From the NCBI GenBank assembly GCA_002633005.1, contig NMRA01000873.1, positions 10,600 to 74,599 of the forward strand: a stretch of 64,000 nt of DNA, read 5' to 3'. This document shows positions 45,031 through 58,100 of this stretch, piece after piece. Source of the DNA: Phoronis australis. Its lineage: Eukaryota; Phoronida; Phoronidae. The translations under genes and the position numbers were made by a program. The notes under the pieces were generated by a model, which made no database searches, was not told where the DNA came from, and worked only from the letters and a program-made list of their open reading frames with translations. How positions within the stretch are numbered: the first letter of the stretch is position 1; the number at the start of each line of letters is the position of its first letter.

Positions 45031-46932
45031 ATGGGAAACACCCTTCGTGGATATTTCTGTACGCAACGAGAGTCCAGTGAATCTATGTGTGAAGACCTAG
45101 ACGGTGAAGATGGCAACAGGAATCGTCTCGAAAACAATCTTATCAAGGCACTCCAGAAAGACAATAACTCTGAATTGGAATCGAGTTTAGAGAAGTATCT
45201 TGAAGGCATTCAATTATCTGGAGACAAACTGGCAATGAATCATATCCTCGTGGAACGAGTGAGAACTATTGTTGAGTCAACCAGTGGGATGCTTGAATGT
45301 CAATATGAACTCAAGGCAGCACTAAAATATCGTAGCTACAATACCGTCGTGGATGCGCTTCGAAAGTATCTAAAGTTCACGTCAAAAGTGTTGCAAACAC
45401 AACTAGACCAACGGCTAATTAGAGATGCAAAGCAATTTATCAAGGAGGAACGCCAAGGTGTATCAAGGGGAAGCAGTTTGTCCGGAGTCTCACAGAAGGA
45501 CTTTCGGACAATTAAGGGCTCGGTTGCAAGCACACCTGGCTTAAGTGAAGCTGCCACCAAGAGACGTCGGACTAGTGGCGTGTCTACAGCGAGTGAAAAT
45601 CTGGACAAAGATAAGCCTGCTAAATTCAAATCCATAAGTCAAGATAAAGAGAAACTTTATGAAGCATTGCACCAGGACGACATATCACTTATGAAACAAG
45701 AGTTAAATCGGTACTCCATGAATCCAGATCCGGACTGGAAATTCGTGAACAAGGCTAAGCATATTATAAGTACCAAGGCAGAATACAGGCAACACGTAGT
45801 AGAAAAAAACAGGAAACTCTTGCAACAACTTGTCAATGCCACGTATAACATGAACCTCCAAAAGATTTCGTCAGCTCTTAAGGACTACGAAAGATACTGC
45901 GAGCAGCACAGTCCAGTCATCTCTCTTGACCGAGGAGTAGTGATACAGGCGAAAGTAATCATTAGTCAGCTCGAATCAGAAGTGGAAGCGGTCAAAAGAG
46001 AACACGAAGCATTCCGTAACAGATTGACCCGAGCAAGTCAGTTGGGCAATCCTGGAGAGGTAGAGTATGCATTGGAAAAGTACGAACTCTTCGCGAAGTA
46101 CCGAGGCTACGTTATTGACGATAAGCTCGTCGAGAAAGCCAAAAAGAGCTTACTGCTTTCTTCGATGGAGAAGAACCGAGACGAGTTGAAAAGAAAGCTG
46201 GTTGAAGCAAACGAAAGTGGGGACACAGAGTTAATGAAGGATGCTCTGAGCAAATATAGGAGTTTTCTCGAGGAAAGTGGTACTGGAGATGATCCTCTCG
46301 TAGAGCAAATAGAGACAAAACTTACGACGTCGTATTGTCAAACCCTCCTTGATGAAGCTATCCACAGTAACGATGTAGAAAAATTAAAATGGGCAATAGA
46401 TCATGTGAAAACGTTTCAGGTGGTTGACGAAGTTAAGGAAAAATGTAAGAAGGCCAGTGTGATCATGGAAAAAATAGAACATGGGATAAAAACGAAATCT
46501 GCCATTATGAACTTGGACCGAGCACAATTGCACGAAATCCGGGACTACTCGAATCCACCGCCGGTGGTTCATGAGTTAATGGTCGCCATTTTGCTTTTAT
46601 TAGGGTATTCCGAGAGCGAAACGCGCGACTGGGCAACATGTCAAAAACTGTGTTGTAGTTACAGGACGCCAACATATCAAGGACTCATTAAGAGTATCCA
46701 AGATTTTGAACTGGTTCACCTGAACCCGGCCATCGCAAAGCGTGCTCAGCAGATTCTAGAAGTATTGACGCCTGAATGCGTCAGAGCGACAAGTCACGCT
46801 GCATCTCTGCTCTATGCATGGGCAGTTGCTACTTGTGAGCGATGTCTTGAAAATGCGGATTGCCCAACGCCGGCAACAGGTACGCGACAGAACTCGATCT
46901 TGGCCTCTATGGGCAAACAAGCAAGACAATAG
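45031..46932 (+). CDS. Helical-repeat protein with C-terminal dynein MTBD-like domain
   Basis: Intronless, 633 aa, acidic/basic and soluble. The N-terminus MGNTLRGYFC has Gly2 and a nearby Cys, so weak potential for lipid anchoring. About seven helical units follow: roughly 31-80, 92-138, 205-248, 260-314, 326-375, 383-430, 435-478. Core pattern L..AL...(D/N)...(L/V)(E/K).AL.KY (for example LESSLEKY, VVDALRKY, VEYALEKY, LMKDALSKY), with a Ser/Lys-rich linker at 140-200. Residues 490-608 match the dynein heavy-chain stalk microtubule-binding domain: LHEIRDYSNPPPVVHELM, ILLLLGYSE, RDWATCQKL, LNPAIAKRAQQIL, and a final ATSHAASLLYAWAVA. In dynein the NPP segment marks the stalk/MTBD boundary. There is no AAA+ motor, no linker and no long coiled coil. 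I infer a cytoskeleton-binding adaptor; microtubule binding is untested. The Calx-beta protein at 27107 carries the same repeat type in its tail. Confidence 0.75.
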   Translation: MGNTLRGYFCTQRESSESMCEDLDGEDGNRNRLENNLIKALQKDNNSELESSLEKYLEGIQLSGDKLAMNHILVERVRTIVESTSGMLECQYELKAALKYRSYNTVVDALRKYLKFTSKVLQTQLDQRLIRDAKQFIKEERQGVSRGSSLSGVSQKDFRTIKGSVASTPGLSEAATKRRRTSGVSTASENLDKDKPAKFKSISQDKEKLYEALHQDDISLMKQELNRYSMNPDPDWKFVNKAKHIISTKAEYRQHVVEKNRKLLQQLVNATYNMNLQKISSALKDYERYCEQHSPVISLDRGVVIQAKVIISQLESEVEAVKREHEAFRNRLTRASQLGNPGEVEYALEKYELFAKYRGYVIDDKLVEKAKKSLLLSSMEKNRDELKRKLVEANESGDTELMKDALSKYRSFLEESGTGDDPLVEQIETKLTTSYCQTLLDEAIHSNDVEKLKWAIDHVKTFQVVDEVKEKCKKASVIMEKIEHGIKTKSAIMNLDRAQLHEIRDYSNPPPVVHELMVAILLLLGYSESETRDWATCQKLCCSYRTPTYQGLIKSIQDFELVHLNPAIAKRAQQILEVLTPECVRATSHAASLLYAWAVATCERCLENADCPTPATGTRQNSILASMGKQARQ

Positions 46933-49144
46933 CACTGGTTATAACATCTCAGACAGCTATGGCAGTCTCATGTATGAAAAGGAAAACAACAAACGCCACA
47001 CGAAACCGCTACTGAGTTAATGCATGTAACGTTCACATGGCAGAAAGACATTGCTTAAATCTTGCCACTGACGTTTTGATCGTGTGACTTTAATTGACGG
47101 GCATGGCGATTGTAACTCTGAACCACGGAATTAAATTTTAATTCGAACAGTCGGTTTATCATTTTTTGATCTAGACAAGTGCGCAAACATCTGTTCTATG
47201 CCACCGACAGAAATTGCATGTGCAGCCCCATAGCTGTTAGCTGATCGCGATAGCCACACAGCTTTCTCTTCTTCGCATCGCCCTCCTGGGAGCACGCATG
47301 TATACATAATGGGCAGTCTAACTGGCATTGTTAAGATTCAAGACTGTTCCATTGTTTTTCGACACCACCGCGTTTCCAATACAGCCTTGACGACTCTTTA
47401 ACCTACTAAGGCAGGCACATACATAACCTGTCCATAGGGCCGGAGTTTAGTGGTTTCGTTTCTGTCTCAAAATCAATGTCAGCAGTTCTCTCGCCAATCC
47501 TTTAAATTTCATGACTATTCTTCGCGGAACTTTGTAGATACTAAGACCAGCAAAAAATCCTAAAACTGTCACCAGTGGGCATTGTAGTTTTCGAATAGGT
47601 TTGAAATCAATGTCGTCCATGGGCAGATTTAATAATACCCAGGCGATCCAACTCTATATAAACCTTTTAAGGTTTAAAGTTTTGGTAAATTAAGCCCCAG
47701 CTTTTTACCACTGTTTATGACCAGATAAGATCATACTTCATACTTCACACCTCCCCAACTCCAACAATAGACCAGCCTTGGGTAAATGAGGGACTCAGAA
47801 GCTCAAGGCTTTTGATGTTGTCACATGTCGCTTTCCTGGGTCTCTGGAGTTGAAATGCGAAGATTCCTATGGAAGTATGACCAAAAGATATGTAACTCAA
47901 GAAATTTATTAATGACAGTTTAGCTAAGTACATTTTCCATTGACTGAAAAATCTCATGTTTGGAAATCTCATGGTGACTAGAAATCTTCCCTTGATTATG
48001 CTGTAATTAATTCCAAGCAATTTTCCCTAAACATAATCCTAATTTCAGAATACAAGCCTCTTGAATCACCAAGAACACAGAGACAAAAGTAACAAATAAA
48101 ATACTACTCAGCCAGGGTTTAAGGCCAGAGATTCCATATCTGAACTCAGACAGATATCAACTAGACAGATATCAACTAACAAATGTTGATATCCATAGTA
48201 AATGAACTCCCAATCACTTATCTAATTTAACTGTCTTTGATTAGAAATACTGACTTCTTGTTGACTCCTTCATGTAGAAATTGAGCTGAGCACCTTGAGT
48301 TTCAAGAAGAATGGTACAGTCAATCCTTGAATGTCCCAGAGTTGTATAGTTCATCAGCACATATGAGGATATGTCACTCACCATGGTAAAATCTCCACCA
48401 GTTTAGGAGAACAAATTAAGCTGATGCAAGTGAAATTTTACTATCATTTCCATACAACACATGCAGCGCCAAACTAAAAGTTTTTTTCCGTGTTCAAATT
48501 TTTCCCAAAAACAACCATCAAAGTTTTGAAAACTGTGGGTATTCACAACAAAGTTAGAAGCTTGTGAAAGATGAAAAATGACATTTTGGCAATTATTCAA
48601 GTCCGAAATTGGTGAAATTTTATCGATATGGTGTTCCAAGTCCTGCTAAGCATATCTATGCAAGGAAATAGTTTAGTTTTCTCCAAAGTCTGGCAGCGGG
48701 GACAGAACTTTGGGAAAAGTCACACAACAGCGTAATATTTCAATGGTGCAGACGTCTTGCAGAAGAAAACTCCTACAGGGCTACGTCTCATGAATAAGTG
48801 ACTCAAGACATAAGACAAAAATTTTGTCTGCGCTCCCTGTTCACAATTGGCCACGTAATTATTATTAGTCTGTTACTATTAGCACACAACAGATTAGAAA
48901 TTATTTTTACTAATTATATCCATAACTGACAATTATACATTCTCAGATACTTTTACTAAAATGAAATTTGAATTCACTATTTTCAAAAATAATTGTGTGG
49001 AGCGTAAGACCAAATTCGTGACTTAAGTCATTTTACATGAAACACATCCCAAAGCCTCAAACTAAAACTTTAAGGCACTGTCTGGCTCAAGACTGAATAG
49101 AGTATCTTCTAGCTTGGCACAGCAGTTAAGGAATCGTAAGGGCA
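46933..49144. other. No gene; 3' flanks of two converging genes
   Basis: Lies between the stop of the 633-aa gene (+) and the stop of REXO1 (-), so it holds both 3' UTRs. Only short ORFs, none convincing. Possible poly(A) signals: ATTAAA near 47130 (+) and TTTATT near 47897 (-). Short direct repeat cagatatcaacta at about 48149-48180. Confidence 0.45.
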
Positions 49145-52100
49145 CTATTTCCTGGGCTGCAGTTTCTTGCGATCTTCCCTCACTCTCCATTTCATCAGTT
49201 CCATGCACGCCTGGGCATCCTCATGTGAGTCGTGACCACCAACTGGAAGTAACACAGCACAACACTGTCATTTCTAGTGGGTAAACGTGCTATGGTGGAC
49301 AAGCCTCAAGACACATTTTATGTTTTTACTGTGCATTTTGTGAATCAATCATGTGGAGGTGGAATGGTTCCAGCAGAAACAATTCAAAGCAGTAATAACT
49401 AGTAATAACAGCTTTCACACATCACGCCAGTGGCGGATTTAGAGGGGGGCCAAGGGGGCCATGGCCCCCCATAAAATTTTCCCAGATTGCATTTGGCAGT
49501 TCGGGGGTGGGAATGTCTGACGGGCTAATACTCTGCCTTGCCCCCCCAACTTAAAATCCTGGATCCACCACTGTACACCTTCACTTTTAAGGTTACATAG
49601 GACCTTATAAACAAGAGTGTGCACTTAGTAAAATATCTGGAAAACTATAAATTTTAACTCTGTAAAAGTACTCAAAAAGCCCGTAGAATTTGATTTTTGA
49701 CTTTTTACCAATCTGTTATTAATTAATTGGGTCACATGACCATGTCATTTTATTAAAATTTAACAAAACAGAAAGATACAGTCACAGCACAACAACTGTA
49801 TCAATAAAATGGTCGACATATCAAAAACTAAGTTACAGTTTTCAAAAATATTTTATTTTCGTTATATTCAAATCATGAAAACCATGAAAGTCATACTTTA
49901 CGATAACCCCTCATACAAAAGTGGAATTTTTTTTAAATTCCTAAAATAAACATCATTTTTCAAACCACTGAGTAAAGCATAGTATCTGAAACTTTCACGT
50001 GAAATTGATAGGCCAATTCTAAGATATGATATTCCAAAGTCAGTCAAATTTGGTAATTTTTAGTCCCAGACTACCTCAAGACAGCTCATCACCTTTAGGT
50101 TGGAACAATTGAAGACCAGTTGTGTGGCTGTAAGGCTATGCTCACACGTTACTGAAGCTATAAAGCAGAGGTGTGCACGCTGACTTAAAAGGGAGGGTAT
50201 AACCGGTGGTTTCTGGACTTGAGAAAATCTGACAGTTCATATCTGCTGGAGACCATGCTTGGTGCATAAAATGATCAAGTAACAGTAAACTGTAATGTCT
50301 TTCCAGGTCCAGAAATCTCGTCTAATTTGACATCATTTGAATTGCTCAACAATGTCAACGTGGAGCGTATTATTTTACTATTACGTTATAATATTATTCT
50401 TGTTATCCAGCACACAGCTTTATGTATCCAGGCCTAGATGACATGAAAACTTTATTCTAGGGTGTTACTATTCATTGCAATAAATCACTTACCATCATCT
50501 TGAATGATTTTCTTGAGGTATTCGGCCATGAGAGTTTTGAGAGCTCGTTTGTAGGGGGCGCCGAGTCGATGAGGAAACACGACTGAGGTATCAACAACGG
50601 TGCTGTGAATCATCTGGGAACACAAAAAAGATACCTGACGGAGGTGAATCTTTGGAAGTTTTGGGGGTTTATTGAGTACTCGTGCCAAAACTTCTAATGG
50701 CAAAGACACTATGGTTAATGTTACATTACAAACTACTACTGATCTCTCAGATCAGAGGATGTTTCATTTTGTGCATATTTTACGTAAATGTTTCAGAAAT
50801 AAAACTGTGCGGGGTTTTAACTCAATAAGTCTCCAGAGGTTTTCATTGATTTCTTAATCAGTCAAGGTCGCTACTGCAAGAATTAGTGACTTAAAACAAG
50901 TCAAGACAATTGTTTGCTGACAATAATTTATAAAAACTTGACAAACTGACTTAAAATTTGTAACTTGCAGCAAAGAAAAACTATCCAAAAAGCTATTTAA
51001 TTTACTTGCACAAATCTATTTTTATTACCTTTAAAGACAGAAGATCGCTTTCTAAACTATGGCCAATCAGAATGTTCTTATCACTGAACATGCTCAATAG
51101 CACCGCTTGAACGTCTCGCAGTTTCGTTGTAACATTTTTAAAATCCTTTTCAGTCAGCCCACTGAATCTGAAAGTAAAGACCACTGCTTACGTCGACTTT
51201 ATTGATGTAGTTTGGTATCAGACTCTCTTGTACGCAAACTAAGTTAAACACATGGCATTGTTGCATATTAACAATTTTAATGGACACTCTCGCAATACAT
51301 TTGTCAATTCTCTAAAAAGCAGCACCTACAATGGCGCAGATCCCCTAGAGATAAAATAAATAAATAAAATAGAATTATGAAAATGAGGGTTACATGGCTC
51401 TTTGGATGATCAACGAATACATCCAAAGTTTGAAAGAGTGTCCACTGAAATTATACAGTTAGACGAACTTACCTTAAGTGAAGGATGACTGTAATTTTAT
51501 GTATCCCCAGAATTCCCCCAGAGTGCTAACATGAGATACGGACATGCGCAAAGCGAACCATTCTTTAAAGCTCTTCTGTGATCAAGAGAGTGCTAACAGG
51601 GTGGGATGTGGAGGGCATGTTAGCACTCTGGGGGAATTCTGGGGATACATAAAATTACAGTCATCCTTCACTTAAGGTAAGTTCGTCTAACTGTATAATT
51701 TNCCTTTTCAGTCAGCCCACTGAATCTGAAAGTAAAGACCACTGCTTACATCGACTTTATTGATGTAGTTTGGTATCAGACTCTCTTGTACGCAAACTAA
51801 GTTAAACACATGGCATTGTTGCATATTAACAATTTTAATGGACACTCTCGCAATACATTTGTCAATTCTCTAAAAAGCAGCATCTACAATGGCGCAGATC
51901 CCCTAGAGATAAAATAAATAAAAATAGAATTATGAAAATGAGGGTTACATGGCTCTTTGGATGATCAACGAATACATCCAAAGTTTGAAAGAGTGTCCAC
52001 TGAAATTGTAAACAGACAACAGTATTGTGTCTATAATCAATTCTGACTTCACTAAAAAGTTGTTAAACATGAACTAGTAACTCCATCTAGTGTTTTAGAA

Positions 52101-55100
52101 AGATGGAACCAGTCATTTGACCGCTGGCGATACTGTTTTCAGGGCACAAATTGACAATGAATTATTCCACCTTTCTGAGTTTGATTACACCAAAAACAAT
52201 TCACCAGTTCTTCCCAAATCCAGGAATAGCAGGAAGTGAAAATGGGTCGCAACAATAACATGAGGTGCCAAGTGGTGAAGGGTGGAATGAAAAAGGGTTG
52301 CATAGAAAAGTACGCACAGGAATGGTTACAAGAACAGTAAGCACACAGTGGCTTTAACTTGCATGTTACCCTAATTATCTTACTACAAAAAACACGAATT
52401 GGTTTGTTGGCCACATCCCATTACCTAAGATGACCATATTTTACCATGTCATGTTGATACTGACATATCCAAAATTTGGTCTCACAATTTCCCTTACCAC
52501 AATAGAATTCTATTTCCGTTACCAAAAAGAGCATTCGACACCTTCACCGACCAAGGAAATGTTTCAGAGTTTATAAGGGGTTGACAGTTGAGCACAGTTC
52601 CATCAAGTGTTTAAAGTAAGTTCTTGACCAACCCCAAAATTACAGATTTGAAAATGGTGTATGTATCCATTGACTGTGACTTGAGATGCCAGCTGATTCA
52701 CCAATAATTCAACATTGGAAGAACATGGTAATGTTTTTAATCCCCAATGTGCTTCAGCTAAAAACTGGACATTGATAGCTAAACAGAGACGAACTACAGC
52801 TTTAACTTTTTACAATACCTGGTGTTGCAGTCAACAATACGGTGACTAGGTAACACTGTGCTCTCATAGACAGGCTGTAGGTTGAAGTCAATGACGGTCA
52901 CCCGCGCCAACTCAATACCTCCCGTAGTATACACCTGGAGAAACACATAATCATTGTCTTACAACATTACAGAAGGTGTGTATTGGTGTCTGTTCAGTAA
53001 TATCAACCACTAACAAGACACTTGTGGCAAGAAATCACAGCTTAAACAACAAAAATAGAGGCTACCTGGATAACACATCTGCTGCACTGATAAACACAGT
53101 TTCTTCACTATGCCTTATAAACATGACTCACAAACCCAATGATCTCAAGTCACTGGCTCACAAAAACTGCTCACCAACTGCTAAACAAGGCTAACCGACA
53201 GCCAAACACAGAGCTGAACTCAAAATATGACTGACGCACACAAAAAAATCATGTCCAGACTCATGAACACTGACTGCCCAGCACAGCAGAAGGACATGGA
53301 GTCAGTAAGCCGTGACTAAAAGTTTAGTCACCAGCTTTTTGAGAACACTTGTTAAGATGTGTTTAGGTTTGTTTGGCTGTTAGTGAGTCGTGTTTGGCGG
53401 TGAGTGACCCTATTGCAAATCCAGAGAAGAATAAACAGCCTACCATCTCACAGTCCATGGCATAGACCTTGTAGTGGCCACCAGGGGGAGGTGAAGAGGC
53501 CAAAGTGCGAACAAAGCCAATCTGAGTGTCCAACTTGTTGTCATCATAGACATGACACTGTAATAGTTGCACAAGAAGTCTTAGATGTATATTGACCGAT
53601 GCCCGGAAAATGCATCCAACCTTTTGTGTTTAAACATCAAATTCTTAAAGATGCGACGGACCAAGTTACCTAAAACTAACTTTTGATCTCTGGACATGGA
53701 ATAACAACACTTTGTGATTGCTTGAGATCAGGATCAACAAGTCGGCTTGTAATAATGAGCTATTCCAAGAAATAACTATCAACTATTTCCAAGTCCACAA
53801 ACCACTTTCCAAGTGAGCAAGGAACAACTTGAGACAAGTTTTACAGCTGTGAGTGATCTAAGTCAAAAGTTTGCTTCTTTGACGGAACACAAGTTTATAA
53901 CACGATCAAAGGGTGTTAAACTATATTTAGCTGACTCCACACAAAGCATACTCTGTCACTCCTGCGTCACTTTCTCTACCTCCCTAAAGCAATAAAAGTA
54001 TTATTCAGCCAAAGCACTTTCATGAAGTAGACCCTGTGGTTTGAGGTAGACAGATTCTGTTTATAGCTGTCTACAGCATTAGTCACACTAAATCGATTGA
54101 GCGATGAACCAGTGCTCTGTCAAACCAATTAACTTTGGATTTGCGCAACTCACCGTTACGAAATTGGTCTTTACGTGTTCCTTAATCAGATGAAAAGTGA
54201 TTTTTGCAAAGATCTGGCAGTCCATTACTGATCAGGACAAATATGGCAAATGAAATGGCAGGCTGTGATGAGTTAACTTAGAACATATTTGGGAGCAGGA
54301 ATTAACTTTCAGTTCATTTCAAAGGCCAGAAATCAAATCACAAACTATTTTGACAAAGGAAGTTTAAGTGGTATGAATAAGGAGTTGGTTTTTGTTAGGA
54401 AGGGCAAGTTTAAAGCTGCTTTAGGGTCTTTTGAGTTCAAACTTGCTCCAAACTTTCAAGGGTTGATGATGACGACAACGATGATGATGATAATGATGAT
54501 GATGATGATGATGATGATGACGATGATGGGGCAGTACGAAGCGAAAGATTTAACAAAATAGTCCAAGTTAATAGCTGAAGGTAATAGGTTAAAAAGGGTC
54601 AAGTATTCATTTAAATGGTGAACAAAACCATGATTAATAAACAAATTCCAACTCCCTTACATTTGGTGTTTGACATTTGGTGAAAAATAAGCAAGTGCGT
54701 CTGCAAAATTATTGCTTCAGGAGATAAAACAGAGAATAAATGCAGGTGAAGGAGATTTTTTATGATGGCAAAAAACGAGACAGATATGAAGAAACATACG
54801 GAACAAATAACGAATGGGACCTCTTAGAAAATGTGCAGAGGAAATGTTTTAGCTTAGTAGTCAATTTCATTACAGCACTACTACAATGAGTCGCTCCCTA
54901 CTAACTATTTAAGGCTGTCATGTGACGCATTATGAACCTCATTATTACCGTATTCACCCTACATAACAACTCAGTATTATACAGGAAACAAAGACAACCA
55001 CGCGTTAATGGATCAATGCGCATATATCATAGCTAGGCCGTTCAATTAAGCATGGACTTAACCTTGATAAATGTAGTATAAGAACAGTTCCTACCTTAGC

Positions 55101-58100
55101 TACCTGGCATCCAGGTGCAGAAAAATCCTCTTGACAGCACGTGTACCTTTGTTCCATAACACCGTTCACTGAATAAAAAAACAACTGCTTTGTGTTCAAT
55201 ATGTCGAAGGAGACGAGACATCTACAAAGATCTAGGAATTAGGTAAATACGATACAGCAAATCAGATTCTAGTAACAATAGAAAATCTTCACAAGTTCAT
55301 TTACATGTAACGAATACCCACGGATCAAGCAACACCAGTTGGATATCTCAAGTCTGGCCATGAACATCTGAAAATCCTCACAGAGCTTGAAAGTGAACGC
55401 CTTGACATGAACTGTCAGGAAACATTTTTTGGCCAGAATTTTCTCGATTCATAATTTGGTACTAATGACATTAATGCCTGCAGGGGTCTCTGTGCTCACC
55501 TCTTCTTTTAAAGCATTTGCCCCAGTGGTGCGTACACTCCTCTATTCGTAGGTAGACACCTTTTTGGCTAACAAAGAAACGAGTACCACATCGAACGCAA
55601 GTCTTCTCATTAGCTGGAAAATGTTGTTAATATTATTATTTATCCAGTTCATTTACTAAATGCAGAGCTGCCTTGGTCTTGCTGGGGATTGATGACTGAC
55701 TGGTTCCCGCTAAAACTGTGTCCCCCTCTGCACGTGTTCGAAGACAACAACTAATACAGATTCTGGACCACGAGTTAGGCACCTTCAATCTAACCCCACC
55801 AAAAATTCCTCTTTTATAGACATAAAGGGGCAGACTCATGGTCCAGGGGTTTGAAGTTGTTGTATATGAACACTGGCAGAGGGCGATACAATTTTTGCAG
55901 AAACCAGGCAATCATAAATCCCAAGTAGGAGCCAGGCACCTCAGCAATGGGAAAACTATTTTACAGTAAGTTCCAGGAGTTGTGATTAACAGTCGTTTAC
56001 ATCTAGTAGGTAGAATTGTTTTAAAAATCCAGTTAAGCAACATTAAAGTTACAACTGCAGTTTTAAAAAAGACCGTCGTCTGCTCAGCAGGAAATTGCAA
56101 ACAACATCCAGAAGCAATTTCTTTCTAGTCTTTTACAATTACTTTCTTTCTAAATTTCTTTCCCATTTTTACACAAGATTGACAATGCTATACATGTTGT
56201 CAATCTTTGCTTGCAAACATATGCATAAGACAAACATAAATTTCTGATTATGCCTGAAAAGAAAACATACAATAATCACCCATCAGAATAGTCGCATCCT
56301 GAATTCAATTCTCCTCTTTCGTGGAGGTAGAAAAAGGCATAATATGATTGACCTAGTTTTCAAAAGATTTGACCATTTAACATTTCTGAGCTGCGACAAA
56401 AAAGAAAATGATGAAATTTCATGGTTCACAAAGTGTTTTGGTGTCAGCATGGAAACGCACTATGCAACAGTGTAACTTCCTGCATAAGAATGACACAATT
56501 TCAATAATAATTTTATTGTTAACTAGTGATTGTCACGTGAAGACAGAACTGTGGGTAAAAATAGGAATTAAAGCCAAGAGGGAGTTTTGGTATTTCAGGA
56601 CATACCCCAAGCCCAACAATATGAGATGGAGGGAAAGGGGTGCAAAGTGAACCAAACATAGAAACTCTACGCATTAAAATAACTTATCTTCTGAATATTG
56701 TGCATTTCGGTTTGGGGTGAGAGTTTTCTAAGCGGTTTGTAACCCTTCTATCCCAATTCTAGAAGTCTAAAGAACTTACGATCTGATCTTTTCTTCTCTT
56801 TAGTTGCTTTATGAACTATGGCAGCACCAGTTTTATCCGGATCTATTCGTGGGAAACCGTTTTCGATCAACTGCATGTCAGAGAGTATGTAAGGCTCCAT
56901 ACACTTGATGAACTCTGACTCTGTAGGAACACACAGGAAAATTGACCAATAGCTGAGTAACACATCATGGTTTTAGACATCACATGACCTAATAATGACC
57001 AATCCAAAATGATTACAAAAGCCCTGGTCGGAAATTTTTCAAAGCTGTAATATGATTGTGTCTACAGTGACATAATATGAAAAAAACCCTCAAAGTACGA
57101 CGAGGAATCAGGGTCACATCCTTTCTTGGCTAAAGCTTGTTGAGTTTACAAATACCAACAAGAGTTGCATAGCATTAATTAGTGTGAAAATTAATGAGTC
57201 TAATGATCAAATGGTAATTTATATCTTGTAATGCGCTAAAATAGTGTTTAGTAATCATGACACGACTGAGCAAGTTTACCTGTAACCTCATCTGAACGTG
57301 ATGAGGATAAAGGCCGTTCGATACTAAAGCTAGTCTTGGCCGCCTTTGAACCCCCCAACATGGCCTCATGGGATAGCGAGCGTTGTCGTTTAGCATTAGG
57401 AGCTGTAAAAAGTTGAAAATAACTAAATTGAATAGCTTTTGTTGTAACCAAGGTGACAGACCACCAAATTTTACTGGACATTCGATTCAAAACCAAACAC
57501 ATGGCATGCTTCAAGTAAACTCGAAAGCTGATCTATTATATGGCATGAAATTGTAAAGTTTACATGAAGCATTTCTAGTACAGTTTGGAAGTCTTGGGCC
57601 CCAGCATTCTCCATGAAAGTGGGTCTTTTAAGGTTATCTCAAACCTTATTTAGTGGCCTCCATTCTAAGTTGTATATCAAACAACCAGGCTTCGTCAACT
57701 AGTAAAAGTATATATTTTCTGAAAGTAAAAAGATCAGGTATTAGAAAAATATGTTTTATAATTATGTGCCATTGTTATTATTATGTTAACACCTTTTAAA
57801 GTCAAAATTTTATTTAAAAAAAAGGTATATTCATAGCAAGAGAACCCCTTGGTCAATTTTAATGAAACCTTTTTGAAATGAAAACTTCGCCAGTTACCTC
57901 AAAAATGCTTTTAGATTTTTCGTCAGTTGTATTCGTCTTTCTTAACTTATCCAAAAACTAGACCTTTATATCAACAGCATGTTTGAGAATGGTTAATAAA
58001 TATTAAGTTTGGAAAGTCTAAGCGCAGTTTACCGAGTTGTTTTGAGAACTCATGTTTTCAAGTTTAAATTAAGTCGATATGACGAAGCCAAGAAAAGGCC

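Noticed and set aside
51703-51728. A second copy of the start of a REXO1 exon
   Set aside because: Lies directly after an n and repeats the flank of the real exon; an allelic assembly duplicate, with no continuing exon.
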